64,000 nucleotides of DNA, taken from contig DRFO01000043.1 in the NCBI GenBank assembly GCA_011050525.1, forward strand, positions 185,740 through 249,739, read 5' to 3'. Under the pieces are notes generated by a model. That model worked only from the letters and a program-made list of their open reading frames with translations. It searched no databases and was not told the origin of the DNA. This document shows, in pieces, positions 1 to 8,134 of this stretch (its first letter is position 1; each line of letters begins with the position of its first letter). The stretch comes from Halopseudomonas xinjiangensis. GTDB lineage: Bacteria; Pseudomonadota; Gammaproteobacteria; Pseudomonadales; Pseudomonadaceae. Both the position numbers and the translations under genes were made by a program.

Positions 1-580
1 GAATATACAGTTCACCTTTGGCCAGGCGCGCCGCAACCGAGGGGTGGGTGCGTAGATGGTCAAGCTGGGCGACCACATTCTCCTCGGTCAGTACGCCAAG
101 GGTAGTATGATCGGCGCAACCGCAGTTTTCCTCCACTACGCTCTTGGCGGCGTCGGCGTGCCGCAGCCAGGCTTTCACCGTGGGCATGCGCTCCAACCCA
201 GCGGGATTCAGCACGGCCTTCATCGCGCCGCAATCGGAGTGGCCGCAAATGATGATGTGATGTACTCCCAGCGCCATGACGGCATATTCGATCGCCGTGG
301 AGACGCCGCCGAGCATCTGACCATAAGACGGCACAATGTTGCCGACGTTGCGCGTGACAAACAGATCCCCGGGCGCGCTCTGGGTAATCAGCTCTGGTAC
401 CACGCGCGAATCGGCGCAGGTGATGAACATCGCCCGCGGCTTCTGTTCGTGGGCGAGCTTCTTGAACAACCCCTGCTGCGCTGGATAAACCTCGGTACGA
501 AACCGGTGCAACCCGTTTACGATGGCCTGCAAGGCCTCTTCGGCGCTTTCATTAATGTCTGCGTCTGATTCGGTGGTCAT
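1..580 (-). CDS. Beta-class carbonic anhydrase (3' end outside window)
   Basis: Interconverts CO2 and bicarbonate with a zinc cofactor in the cytoplasm. The 193 visible residues carry the beta-class zinc signature: CADSR near residue 55 (Cys ligand with the Asp-Arg dyad) and HSDCG near residue 115 (His and Cys ligands). The ATG at 580 follows AAGGAG at a 7-base spacing, so the start is well supported. The C-terminus lies beyond base 1; roughly 20-30 residues are missing if the usual family length holds. It lies upstream-edge to the pyruvate carboxylase genes on the same strand, 19 bases past pycB. That position fits a role in supplying bicarbonate to pyruvate carboxylase, which is inference from context. 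Confidence 0.95.
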   Translation of the reverse strand, partial: MTTESDADINESAEEALQAIVNGLHRFRTEVYPAQQGLFKKLAHEQKPRAMFITCADSRVVPELITQSAPGDLFVTRNVGNIVPSYGQMLGGVSTAIEYAVMALGVHHIIICGHSDCGAMKAVLNPAGLERMPTVKAWLRHADAAKSVVEENCGCADHTTLGVLTEENVVAQLDHLRTHPSVAARLAKGELYI

Positions 581-599
581 CTGGTCTCACTCCTTTCGG

Positions 600-2408
600 T
601 CATGCTTCGATTTCGATCAGGATTTCCCCGGGATTGACTCGGTCGCCCTTGGCAACATGCACTGCCTTGATGGTCCCGGCAATAGCCGCCTGAATTTCAC
701 TCTCCATTTTCATGGCTTCGCTGACCATTACCGCCTGGCCAGCCTTGACGGTGTCGCCTACCTGCACCAGTACATCCACCACATTGCCCGGCATGCTGGT
801 GGTCACGTGACCCGGCTGGCTGGCCTGCTTGCGTTGGTTGCCGCCGCCGGTTCCGGTGAACGAATTCAGCGGCTCGAATACGGCTTCCTCGGGCATGCCG
901 TCGAGGCTTAGATAGAAGTGCCGCTTGCCATCACCCTTGACGCTGACGCCGGTAATATCCACGCGGTAGGTCTCGCCGTGCACATCAATGATGAACTCGG
1001 TAGGCACGCCGTCTTCAGACATCGGCTTGGCAGTAGCGCCAGTCGCCGGCAGCAGTTCTTCCGGCTTCAGCGTGCCGGCCGCGCGTTCCTCAAGAAATTT
1101 GCGCCCGATATCCGGAAACATGGCGTAGGTGAGCACGTCTTCCTCGCTCTGGGCCAGATTTCCTACTTCGTTGCGCAGCTTGTCCATTTCCGGCTTGATG
1201 AGATCCGCCGGGCGTACGTCAATGACCTGTTCACTGCCGATGCCGCGGCGCTGCAGATCCTGATCGATGGTGCCGGGCGCCTGACCATATCGGCCCTGCA
1301 GGTAGAGCTTCACCTCATTGGTGATGGTCTTGTACCGTTCGCCGGCCAATACGTTGAACACCGCCTGGGTACCCACGATCTGCGACGTGGGCGTAACCAG
1401 TGGGGGGTAGCCAAGATCGGCGCGTACCCGGGGAATTTCTGCAAAGACTTCCTGGATGCGGTTCAGCGCATTCTGCTCCTTCAACTGATTGGCCAGGTTC
1501 GACATCATGCCGCCCGGCACCTGATTGACCTGGACGCGGGTATCGACGCCGGTGAATTCGCTTTCGAACTGATGGTACTTCTTGCGCACCTCATGGAAAT
1601 ACATGCCGATTTCCTGCAGCAGTTCCAGGTCCAGACCGGTGTCGTAGGGGGTGCCCTTGAGCGCCGCTACCATCGACTCGGTGCCGGGGTGGCTGGTGCC
1701 CCACGCCAGGGACGAAATCGCCGTGTCGATATGATCAGCGCCGTTTTCGATGGCCTTGATCTGACACATGGCCGCCAAGCCTGCCGTGTCGTGCGAGTGG
1801 ATATACACTGGCAGCGACTGCTCGGCCTTGAGGGCCTTGACCAGCTCACCCGTGGCGTAGGGCGTCAGCAAGCCGGCCATGTCCTTGATCGCCAGCGAAT
1901 CACAACCCATGGCTTCCATGGCCTGGGCCTGTTGAACAAAGGCCTCGACGGTGTGCACTGGGCTAGTGGTATAGGCGATGGTGCCCTGGGCGTGCTTGCC
2001 CGCCGTTTTGACCGCCTCAATGGAGGTCTTCAGATTGCGCACATCGTTCATGGCGTCGAAAATGCGGAACACATCGATGCCGTTGCTTGCCGCCTTGGCG
2101 ACGAAAGCGCGTACCACGTCATCACTGTAATGCCGGTAACCGAGCAGGTTCTGACCGCGAAGCAGCATCTGCAACCGCGTGTTTGGCAGCGCCTCGCGTA
2201 GCTGGCGCAGGCGCTCCCACGGGTCTTCCTTGAGGAAGCGGATACAGGCGTCGAAGGTTGCTCCGCCCCACACTTCCAGCGACCAGTAGCCAACCTGATC
2301 CAGCTTGGCGCAAATCGGCAGCATGTCTTCGGTACGCATCCGGGTAGCCAGCAGGGACTGGTGGGCGTCGCGCAACACGGTATCGGTGACAGTAATCTTC
2401 TTGCTCAT
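600..2408 (-). CDS. pycB: Pyruvate carboxylase subunit B (carboxyltransferase and biotin carrier)
   Basis: 602 residues. Transfers the carboxyl group from carboxybiotin to pyruvate, giving oxaloacetate (anaplerosis); homologues are often labelled oxaloacetate decarboxylase alpha subunit (oadA). The N-terminal HMGL-like carboxyltransferase domain opens with DTVLRDAHQSLLATRMR, followed by the conserved PYC/OADA domain. The C-terminal biotinyl domain carries the biotinylated lysine in EAMKMESE about 35 residues from the end. An in-frame ATG lies 8 codons upstream, but the ATG at 2408 is preceded by AGGAAAGGACC and gives the family-typical MSKKI start. It lies 75 bases downstream of pycA on the same strand, so it is the two-subunit type found in Pseudomonas. 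No membrane beta/gamma decarboxylase genes are nearby, which argues for carboxylase rather than sodium-pump decarboxylase. Confidence 0.95.
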   Translation of the reverse strand: MSKKITVTDTVLRDAHQSLLATRMRTEDMLPICAKLDQVGYWSLEVWGGATFDACIRFLKEDPWERLRQLREALPNTRLQMLLRGQNLLGYRHYSDDVVRAFVAKAASNGIDVFRIFDAMNDVRNLKTSIEAVKTAGKHAQGTIAYTTSPVHTVEAFVQQAQAMEAMGCDSLAIKDMAGLLTPYATGELVKALKAEQSLPVYIHSHDTAGLAAMCQIKAIENGADHIDTAISSLAWGTSHPGTESMVAALKGTPYDTGLDLELLQEIGMYFHEVRKKYHQFESEFTGVDTRVQVNQVPGGMMSNLANQLKEQNALNRIQEVFAEIPRVRADLGYPPLVTPTSQIVGTQAVFNVLAGERYKTITNEVKLYLQGRYGQAPGTIDQDLQRRGIGSEQVIDVRPADLIKPEMDKLRNEVGNLAQSEEDVLTYAMFPDIGRKFLEERAAGTLKPEELLPATGATAKPMSEDGVPTEFIIDVHGETYRVDITGVSVKGDGKRHFYLSLDGMPEEAVFEPLNSFTGTGGGNQRKQASQPGHVTTSMPGNVVDVLVQVGDTVKAGQAVMVSEAMKMESEIQAAIAGTIKAVHVAKGDRVNPGEILIEIEA

Positions 2409-2431
2409 GGTCCTTTCCTCGTTTAATCGCA

Positions 2432-2448
2432 AGCGCTCGTTGAGCGCT
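2432..2448 (-). other. Intercistronic hairpin between pycA and pycB
   Basis: AGCGCTC, a 3-base loop (GTT), then GAGCGCT: a perfect 7-bp stem in the 75-base gap between the two subunit genes. There is no following U-tract in the direction of transcription, so it is more likely an mRNA-stability or processing element than a terminator. Function is inferred. Confidence 0.4.
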
Positions 2449-2483
2449 AGGCTGGCCGGTTCGCCTGCGACTGGAAACTGAAA

Positions 2484-3899
2484 TTAAAGTCCGGCGTGCG
2501 CCGCTATGGCTGTGGCAATTGCCAGGGCCAATTCTTCGGGTTTGCGTTTGACCGAGTAGCGCGTCAATTCAGGATGACTCTCGACAAAACTGGTGTTGAA
2601 CACACCGGTGCGGAATTCGTCGTTCCGCAGAATTTCCTGGTAATAGGCCGTGGTGGTTTTCACACCTTGCAAGCGCATGTCATCCAGCGCACGCAGGCCG
2701 CGATCCAGGGCGTCTTCCCAGGTCAGCGCCCAGACGATCAGTTTCAGGCACATCGAATCGTAATAGGGCGGAATGCTGTAACCGGTATAGATTGCCGTAT
2801 CGACCCGAACGCCAGGGCCGCCAGGAGCGTAGTAACGGGTGATCTTGCCAAAGGAGGGCAGAAAATCATTCTTCGGGTCTTCTGCGTTGATACGGAACTG
2901 AATGGCAAACCCGCGGTGGGTAATGTCTTCCTGCTTGACCGACAGCGGCAATCCCGATGCGATGCGGATCTGCTCGCGAACGATATCGATGCCGGTAATC
3001 TGCTCGGTGATCGTGTGCTCTACTTGAACGCGGGTATTCATTTCCATGAAATACACGTCGCCCTCGGCCAGCAGGAACTCGACGGTTCCAGCATTTTCAT
3101 AACCCACCGCCTGCGCCGCGCGTACCGCCAGATCGCCAATATAGGCGCGCTGCTCCGGCGTGAGTTGCGGGCTGGGAGCAATCTCGATCAGCTTCTGGTT
3201 ACGCCGCTGGATTGAGCAGTCGCGCTCGAACAGGTGCACGGTATTTCCCTGGCTGTCGGCCAGAATTTGGGCTTCGATATGCTTGGGATTGACGATGCAC
3301 TTTTCCAGGAACACGTCAGCCGAGCCAAACGCCTTGGTCGCCTCCGAGATAACCCGAGGCCAGGCTTGTTCCAGCTCTTCGCGGTTGTTGCAACGGCGGA
3401 TGCCGCGGCCGCCCCCACCGGAAGTGGCCTTCAGCATGATTGGATACCCGACCCGCTGCGCCTCGCTCAACGCTTCGGTGAGGTCCGCCAGATTGCCTTC
3501 GGTACCCGGCGTGACCGGTACCCCGGCCTTGATCATGCTGCGGCGCGCTTCGGTCTTGTCACCCATGCGGCGGATGACTTCGCCGGACGGGCCAATGAAC
3601 TTGATGCCCCGCGCTACGCAGATATCGGCCAGCTCGGCGTTTTCGGAGAGGAAGCCGTAGCCGGGATGCAGCGCATCGCAGCCGGTTTCGACCGCCAGAT
3701 TGACCAGTTGCCGCGCATTCAGATAACCGGCCAAGGGGTCACTACCGAGATTATAGGCCTCATCGGCTCGTTTCACGTGCAGCGCGTAACGGTCAGCTTC
3801 GGAATAGATCGCTACCGAGCGAATGCCCATTTCCGCGCAGGCGCGAACAATTCGTACGGCAATTTCGCCACGGTTGGCTATTAGGATTTTCTTGATCAC
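2484..3899 (-). CDS. pycA: Pyruvate carboxylase subunit A (biotin carboxylase)
   Basis: 471 residues, GTG start at 3899 preceded by a purine-rich AGGAGAAGAGGAC. Carboxylates the biotin on PycB using ATP and bicarbonate. The biotin carboxylase N-domain starts with KKILIANRGEIAVRI. The ATP-grasp domain has the glycine-rich loop GGGGRGIRR near residue 165 and the catalytic EMNTRVQVEHTITE near residue 290. The length is close to the usual 450-470 of AccC-type proteins. It could be mistaken for accC, but accB is absent and the adjacent biotinyl carboxyltransferase gene settles the call. Divergent from a LysR gene, as for pycR-pycAB in Pseudomonas. Confidence 0.94.
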   Translation of the reverse strand: MIKKILIANRGEIAVRIVRACAEMGIRSVAIYSEADRYALHVKRADEAYNLGSDPLAGYLNARQLVNLAVETGCDALHPGYGFLSENAELADICVARGIKFIGPSGEVIRRMGDKTEARRSMIKAGVPVTPGTEGNLADLTEALSEAQRVGYPIMLKATSGGGGRGIRRCNNREELEQAWPRVISEATKAFGSADVFLEKCIVNPKHIEAQILADSQGNTVHLFERDCSIQRRNQKLIEIAPSPQLTPEQRAYIGDLAVRAAQAVGYENAGTVEFLLAEGDVYFMEMNTRVQVEHTITEQITGIDIVREQIRIASGLPLSVKQEDITHRGFAIQFRINAEDPKNDFLPSFGKITRYYAPGGPGVRVDTAIYTGYSIPPYYDSMCLKLIVWALTWEDALDRGLRALDDMRLQGVKTTTAYYQEILRNDEFRTGVFNTSFVESHPELTRYSVKRKPEELALAIATAIAAHAGL

Positions 3900-3979
3900 G
3901 TCCTCTTCTCCTGGTGGTGATCGGGTGCATTCACGTTACGCTTGCGGATTATCCAAGTGAAATGAATAATACTTTGCTG

Positions 3980-4003
3980 ATGTATTAGTAATTGCTAATA
4001 CAT
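3980..4003. promoter_or_regulatory. Palindromic operator in the pycA-pycR divergent region
   Basis: A perfect 9-bp inverted repeat, ATGTATTAG, 6-base spacer, CTAATACAT, sits in an AT-rich stretch of the 135-base gap between the divergent genes. Its 24-base size and position (32 bases upstream of the LysR start) fit a LysR-type regulator binding site serving both promoters. Binding by the adjacent regulator is inferred. Confidence 0.6.
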
Positions 4004-4034
4004 AGTTCCGCTAATCACCACAAGGGATAGCCAG

Positions 4035-4982
4035 ATGCGCAAGTCGTTGCTGCGTATGACCCTCAGGCAGATGCAGGTGTTCCGGGCTGTATGTAGCACC
4101 TTGTCCTACAGCCGGGCGGCGGAGGACATGGCACTCACCCAGTCCGCGGTGAGCCAGCAGATCCGCCAGCTTGAAGAGCAGGTGGGGTTGCCGCTGTTCG
4201 AATACGTAGGCCGGAAACTCTATCTCACCGAGGCGGCGAACAGTCTGCTTGAAGCCAGTGACGATATATTCATACGGCTGGAAAGCCTGGATATGAGTTT
4301 GTCTACCTTGCAGGGCAGTCTCATGGGTGAGCTGCGGATTGCGGTGGTGAGCAGCATCCAGTATTTCACACCCCACCTGCTGGCAGCGTTTCGCAAGCGC
4401 CATCCCGCAGTAAGCTTCCGCCTTGAGGTAACCAGTCGTGGTGAGGTCATTCAGCGGCTACGTGACAATCAGGACGACCTGGTGCTGATGGGTCTGGTAC
4501 CGGAAGACCGGGCGCTGGAGTTCTTTCCTTTTCTAGACAACCCGATCATCGCGGTCGCTAACCCGACGCATTGTCTGGCGGGCCGTACCGATCTGCAACT
4601 CAACGAACTGGAAGCCTCGGTGGTGCTGCAGCGCGAGCCTGGCTCGGGTACGCGCAAGGCTTGTGATGAATTTCTGCAGGAAAAACGTGTGCATCTGAGG
4701 CAGACCATGCAGCTCGGCTCGGGGGAATGTATGGTCCATGGCGCCATCGCCGGGCTAGGCGTGGCGCTGGTACCGACGCACGCAGCCGCGCCCTTTCTGC
4801 GCAGTGGAGAGCTGATCCAGTTGGCGTTTCCCGGGCTGCCGCTCTACCGCAGCTGGTGTGCGGTTCACGCACGGGGCAAACGCCTGAGCCCAGTGGCGGA
4901 AGCTTTTCTAACCTATCTTCGGGAAGAACGCGCGCAGATCCGCCAGCTCGCCCAGCGGTTCACCGACACCGCTCACCCCTGA
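4035..4982 (+). CDS. pycR: LysR-family regulator of pyruvate carboxylase (PycR-like)
   Basis: 315 residues. The N-terminal winged helix-turn-helix is at residues about 10-65 (LTQSAVSQQIRQLEEQVGLPLFEYVGRKLYLTEA), followed by a LysR substrate-binding domain from about residue 95, which normally senses a small-molecule effector. Divergent from pycA with a 24-base palindrome between them, the arrangement described for pycR in P. aeruginosa. The 3' end overlaps the convergent small gene at 4973-5158 by 10 bases. The family assignment is firm; the named orthology rests on gene context. Confidence 0.85.
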   Translation: MRKSLLRMTLRQMQVFRAVCSTLSYSRAAEDMALTQSAVSQQIRQLEEQVGLPLFEYVGRKLYLTEAANSLLEASDDIFIRLESLDMSLSTLQGSLMGELRIAVVSSIQYFTPHLLAAFRKRHPAVSFRLEVTSRGEVIQRLRDNQDDLVLMGLVPEDRALEFFPFLDNPIIAVANPTHCLAGRTDLQLNELEASVVLQREPGSGTRKACDEFLQEKRVHLRQTMQLGSGECMVHGAIAGLGVALVPTHAAAPFLRSGELIQLAFPGLPLYRSWCAVHARGKRLSPVAEAFLTYLREERAQIRQLAQRFTDTAHP

Positions 4983-5158
4983 ATCAGGGCTCTGTCGTCC
5001 ATTTCCGGAAAATCCGCTACCAGATGGTGCAGCGCCTGGCTCTCCCGGTAGTCCTCAATGGCTCTACGGTAGGCCATCCGTTTTTTGTCTTCCTCTCGGC
5101 GACGGTCCCTGCGCGGATCTCGGGGGCTGCCGGATGTATCGTCTCGCTCGAATGCCAT
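4973..5158 (-). CDS. Small highly charged protein, PA3496-like
   Basis: 61 residues, very rich in Arg, Asp and Glu, with KKRMAYRRAIEDYRESQALH in the middle. This resembles a short Pseudomonas protein family (PA3496 type, labelled putative envelope integrity protein); the match is from memory. No signal peptide or membrane segment is visible. AAGGGAG lies about 9 bases upstream of the ATG at 5158. It is convergent with pycR and overlaps its last 10 bases. Function unknown. Confidence 0.65.
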   Translation of the reverse strand: MAFERDDTSGSPRDPRRDRRREEDKKRMAYRRAIEDYRESQALHHLVADFPEMDDRALIQG

Positions 5159-5306
5159 GATGTGGTCTCCCTTATCTGGAGGTCAGTAAACATCGATGCT
5201 GCCTGGCAGGCGTGACATGCGTATGACAATCAGGCGTGGCGATCGCTGGGCAAGCCTGCGGTAGGCTATGCTCGAATACATTGCGCCACTATCAGGGGAG
5301 TTCGGT

Positions 5307-5342
5307 ATGGGTCAGGTTTCAAGCCGGGAGTTGCATCGATGA
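5307..5342 (+). CDS. 11-codon leader ORF overlapping glycerate kinase
   Basis: An ATG preceded by AGGGGAG at 6 bases opens an 11-residue frame (MGQVSSRELHR) whose TGA overlaps the glycerate kinase start as ATGA. The second Shine-Dalgarno (GGGAG) lies inside this short frame. The geometry suggests translational coupling or a leader peptide. It may also be chance; there is no protein-level support. Confidence 0.35.
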   Translation: MGQVSSRELHR

Positions 5343-6493
5343 AGGTGGTCATAGCGCCGGATTCGTTCAAGGAAAGCCTGTCGGCCCCTGCCGTTGCTGA
5401 CGCCATCGCACGGGGCTGGGCAGACGTGTACCCGAACGCCGAGATTGTCCTGTGTCCAATGGCGGATGGTGGGGAAGGAACAGTGGACGCGGTTTTGGCC
5501 GCTATCGGAGGGGAGCGCAGGGAGCTACTGGTCCAGGGTCCGCTGGGCTTGGCGGTGGTGGCGCACTGGGGCTGGCTTGGCGATAAACAGGCGGTAATTG
5601 AAATGGCTGCGGCTAGCGGCCTGCATCTGGTTCCCGCCGGGCAGCGCGATGCATGCAAGACCAGCAGCTTCGGAACGGGCCAACTGATCACCGCAGCTTT
5701 GGACGCTGGGGCGCAGCGGATTACTCTCGGTCTGGGTGGTAGTGCTACCAACGATGGCGGAGCGGGGCTGTTACAGGCGCTAGGGGCGCGCTTTCTCGAC
5801 GTCGCCGGCCAGCCGCTCGCGCCAGGCGGGGCGGCCTTGCAGAATCTGGCGAGCATCGATCTGACGCACCTTGATCCCCGGCTGAAGGACGTGGACTTTC
5901 AGATAGCTGCGGATGTCGATAATCCCCTGTGTGGCGTACGGGGCGCGTCCCATGTGTTCGGACCGCAGAAAGGTGCGAGCCCGGAGGATGTGATGCGTCT
6001 GGATCAAGCGCTTGAGCATTTCGCCGATGTGCTGGCCATGGCGTTGAGCGAGGATTTGCGCGACATTCCGGGTGCAGGCGCAGCGGGTGGCGTCGGGTTC
6101 GCAGCCAAGGCCGTTCTCAAGGCAGCGTTCCGCCCCGGTGTTGAATTGGTGGCAGAGCTGTCGGGTCTTGCTCAGTCAATCCAGGGTGCCGATCTGGTGA
6201 TCACCGGAGAGGGCAGGCTTGATGGACAAAGCTTGCATGGCAAGACACCGGTAGGCGTAGCGCGCATGGCAAGAGCGGCAGGCGTGCCGGTTATCGCCCT
6301 CGCTGGAAGTCTGGGAGAAAACTATCAGCGTCTTTATACCGCTGGCATCGATGCTGCTTTCAGCCTCACCCCCGGACCGATGACCCTGGAGCAGGCTATC
6401 TTGCAGGCAGCACATGAACTTACCTCTCGAACCGCTGATCTGGCCCGGCTATGGCGGATTGCGGTAGGTAGCCAAAGCGTCGTGCCTCGCTGA
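5339..6493 (+). CDS. garK: Glycerate kinase (type 1, GarK/GlxK family)
   Basis: 384 residues. Phosphorylates glycerate with ATP, feeding glyoxylate- and sugar-acid-derived carbon into lower glycolysis. The start MKVVIAPDSFKESLSA and the segment MADGGEGTVDA (residues about 41-51) are family hallmarks, as are the glycine-rich LGLGGSATNDGGAGLL around residue 130 and TGEGRLDGQS near residue 288. Length is normal (about 380). The ATG follows GGGAG by 8 bases. No tartronate-semialdehyde reductase or hydroxypyruvate isomerase gene is next to it, so the local pathway partner is not visible. Which position is phosphorylated cannot be told from sequence alone. Confidence 0.93.
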   Translation: MKVVIAPDSFKESLSAPAVADAIARGWADVYPNAEIVLCPMADGGEGTVDAVLAAIGGERRELLVQGPLGLAVVAHWGWLGDKQAVIEMAAASGLHLVPAGQRDACKTSSFGTGQLITAALDAGAQRITLGLGGSATNDGGAGLLQALGARFLDVAGQPLAPGGAALQNLASIDLTHLDPRLKDVDFQIAADVDNPLCGVRGASHVFGPQKGASPEDVMRLDQALEHFADVLAMALSEDLRDIPGAGAAGGVGFAAKAVLKAAFRPGVELVAELSGLAQSIQGADLVITGEGRLDGQSLHGKTPVGVARMARAAGVPVIALAGSLGENYQRLYTAGIDAAFSLTPGPMTLEQAILQAAHELTSRTADLARLWRIAVGSQSVVPR

Positions 6494-6523
6494 ATCCATC
6501 TATCGTTGCGCCTTAACGATAAT

Positions 6524-6542
6524 GCTATTGTTATAACATAAC
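6524..6542. promoter_or_regulatory. Zur-box-like palindrome upstream of znuC
   Basis: The stretch contains the perfect 10-bp palindrome TGTTATAACA (6529-6538) extended on the right to TGTTATAACATAAC. This matches the core and one flank of the gammaproteobacterial zinc-uptake-regulator site; the left flank is imperfect. It lies about 50 bases upstream of the zinc transporter operon and in an AT-rich gap, where a promoter is expected. Confidence 0.65.
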
Positions 6543-6592
6543 TAAATGGCTTATGCTTTACGCCTCCTGTTATTTGTAACGGTGCACGATTG

Positions 6593-7264
6593 ATGATTTG
6601 TAGCCGGAACCTGGAATGGGGCCCATGCTCGCGGCCTTTGACTCCTCCGCTGAACCTAGCCTTGTCGGCGGGCACCGTGACCGCTGTGCTTGGCGCCAAT
6701 GGCAGTGGCAAAAGCAGCCTGCTCAAAGTGCTGGCAGGCTTGATCCGCCCGCTGGCCGGCGAACTGAAGATCGCAGCGGCGCAGCTTGGGGCCACCGCGT
6801 ATCTTCAGCAACATCAGGCGCTCGACCGCCAGTATCCAATCAACCTGCAGCATCTGGTGGACGCCGGCCAGTGGCGCAGTCGGCTATCGCGCACCGAGCG
6901 TCGCGAGCGGTTGCACGCGGTTTTGGTGCGCTGGCAGTTGATCGGCCTTGAAAGCCGACCGCTGAGCGCTCTTTCCGGAGGTGAACTACAGCGGGCGCTG
7001 CTCGCCAGGATCGATTTGCAGGACCCACGCCTGTTACTGCTTGATGAACCGGAGTCAGCCATGGACGAGTCCGGGCAGCAACTGTTCTGGAACCAGGTAA
7101 AGCGTTGGCAGAACGAGGGCCGCACGGTATTGGTGGTATGTCACAACCATATTGCAGTCTGCCGCCATGTTGAACAGGCACTGTGGATAAGCGCAGAGTG
7201 CTGTCAATTCGGCAGCCCGGCTCAGCTATTGGCTGGCCGGATTTCAACGTTGCAAGCGGCATGA
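6593..7264 (+). CDS. znuC: Zinc ABC transporter ATP-binding protein
   Basis: 223 residues. Energises metal import across the inner membrane. Walker A GANGSGKSS is near residue 35, the ABC signature LSGGELQRA near 127, Walker B LLLLDEP near 149, and the switch histidine lies in VVCHNH. The TTG at 6590 is in frame, but the ATG at 6593 is preferred. The Shine-Dalgarno is weak. It is the first gene of a znuC-znuB-znuA operon (ATGA overlap with znuB) behind a Zur-like box. Manganese import is the alternative; the binding protein downstream and the COG0523 gene favour zinc. Confidence 0.88.
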   Translation: MICSRNLEWGPCSRPLTPPLNLALSAGTVTAVLGANGSGKSSLLKVLAGLIRPLAGELKIAAAQLGATAYLQQHQALDRQYPINLQHLVDAGQWRSRLSRTERRERLHAVLVRWQLIGLESRPLSALSGGELQRALLARIDLQDPRLLLLDEPESAMDESGQQLFWNQVKRWQNEGRTVLVVCHNHIAVCRHVEQALWISAECCQFGSPAQLLAGRISTLQAA

Positions 7265-8133
7265 TACTGGAACCGCTGTGGGCACCGTTTTTCGAGTTTG
7301 CGTTCATGCGCCGAGCTCTGTTTGGTGGCGCGGCACTAGCAGCCAGCGCTGCTCCGCTTGGGGTGTTCCTCATCCTGCGACGTATGAGCATGATGGGTGA
7401 TGCCATTGCCCACGGCATTCTGCCCGGCGTCGCGATAGGCTTCATGCTGGCGGGTTTCAGTTTGCCGGCGATGACCGCAGGCGGCCTGCTCGCGGGCCTT
7501 GGCATGGCGGGTCTTGCCACGTGGATTACCGGCCGCACGGGTCTGCGCGAAGACGCCAGTCTGGCGGCCTTGTATCCCATCAGTCTGGCTGGCGGCGTAT
7601 TGCTGCTGGGCCTGGCTGGTCGGCGGCTGGATCTGATGCATATCCTGTTTGGCTCGGCTCTGGCGGTGGACGAGCACACCTTGCAGGCGATGCTGCTGGT
7701 GGCAACGGTGAGCCTTGTGCTGCTGGCAGCTATCTTCCGGCTGCTGATGTTCGGCAGCCTCGATCCGCTGTTTCTGCGCGGCGTCAGCCGTTTTGGTCCC
7801 ATGGCCTATGGTTTGTTCCTGGGGCTGGTAGTGATCAACCTGGTGGTCGGCTTTCAGGCGATCGGCGCTTTGATGGTGATCGGCCTGATGATGCTGCCGG
7901 CCGCCGCCGCTCGATTCTGGAGTCTCAACCTGCCGCGAATCTTGTGCCTGGCGTCAGCGATTGCCGCCGTCAGCGTCTGGCTAGGCTTGCTGTTTTCCTA
8001 CTACGCCGGCCTGGCCACTGGCCCGTGCATCGTGCTTGTGGCAGGTGGCTTCTATCTGCTTTCGGTTGTGTTCGGCCGCGTTCACGGTCTGCTCAGCCGA
8101 TCTTATCCACTCTACTCAATATTAAGGACCTGA
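7261..8133 (+). CDS. znuB: Zinc ABC transporter permease
   Basis: 290 residues, hydrophobic throughout with about eight membrane segments, ABC-3 family. The conserved SMMGDAIAHGILPGVAIGF segment near residue 43 is typical of metal-chelate permeases and probably contacts the ATPase and lines the path. The ATG at 7261 overlaps the znuC stop as ATGA, so the two are translationally coupled; an upstream in-frame start would lie inside znuC and is not needed. The next gene, the binding protein, begins 1 base after its stop. Confidence 0.9.
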   Translation: MILEPLWAPFFEFAFMRRALFGGAALAASAAPLGVFLILRRMSMMGDAIAHGILPGVAIGFMLAGFSLPAMTAGGLLAGLGMAGLATWITGRTGLREDASLAALYPISLAGGVLLLGLAGRRLDLMHILFGSALAVDEHTLQAMLLVATVSLVLLAAIFRLLMFGSLDPLFLRGVSRFGPMAYGLFLGLVVINLVVGFQAIGALMVIGLMMLPAAAARFWSLNLPRILCLASAIAAVSVWLGLLFSYYAGLATGPCIVLVAGGFYLLSVVFGRVHGLLSRSYPLYSILRT

Positions 8134-8134
8134 C

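Noticed and set aside
918..2201. Long plus-strand frame of 427 codons opposite pycB
   Set aside because: Shadow of a GC-rich gene; the opposite strand is a complete, recognised enzyme.
600..2408. Oxaloacetate decarboxylase sodium pump
   Set aside because: The subunit is similar, but the beta and gamma membrane subunits are absent and a biotin carboxylase gene is adjacent.
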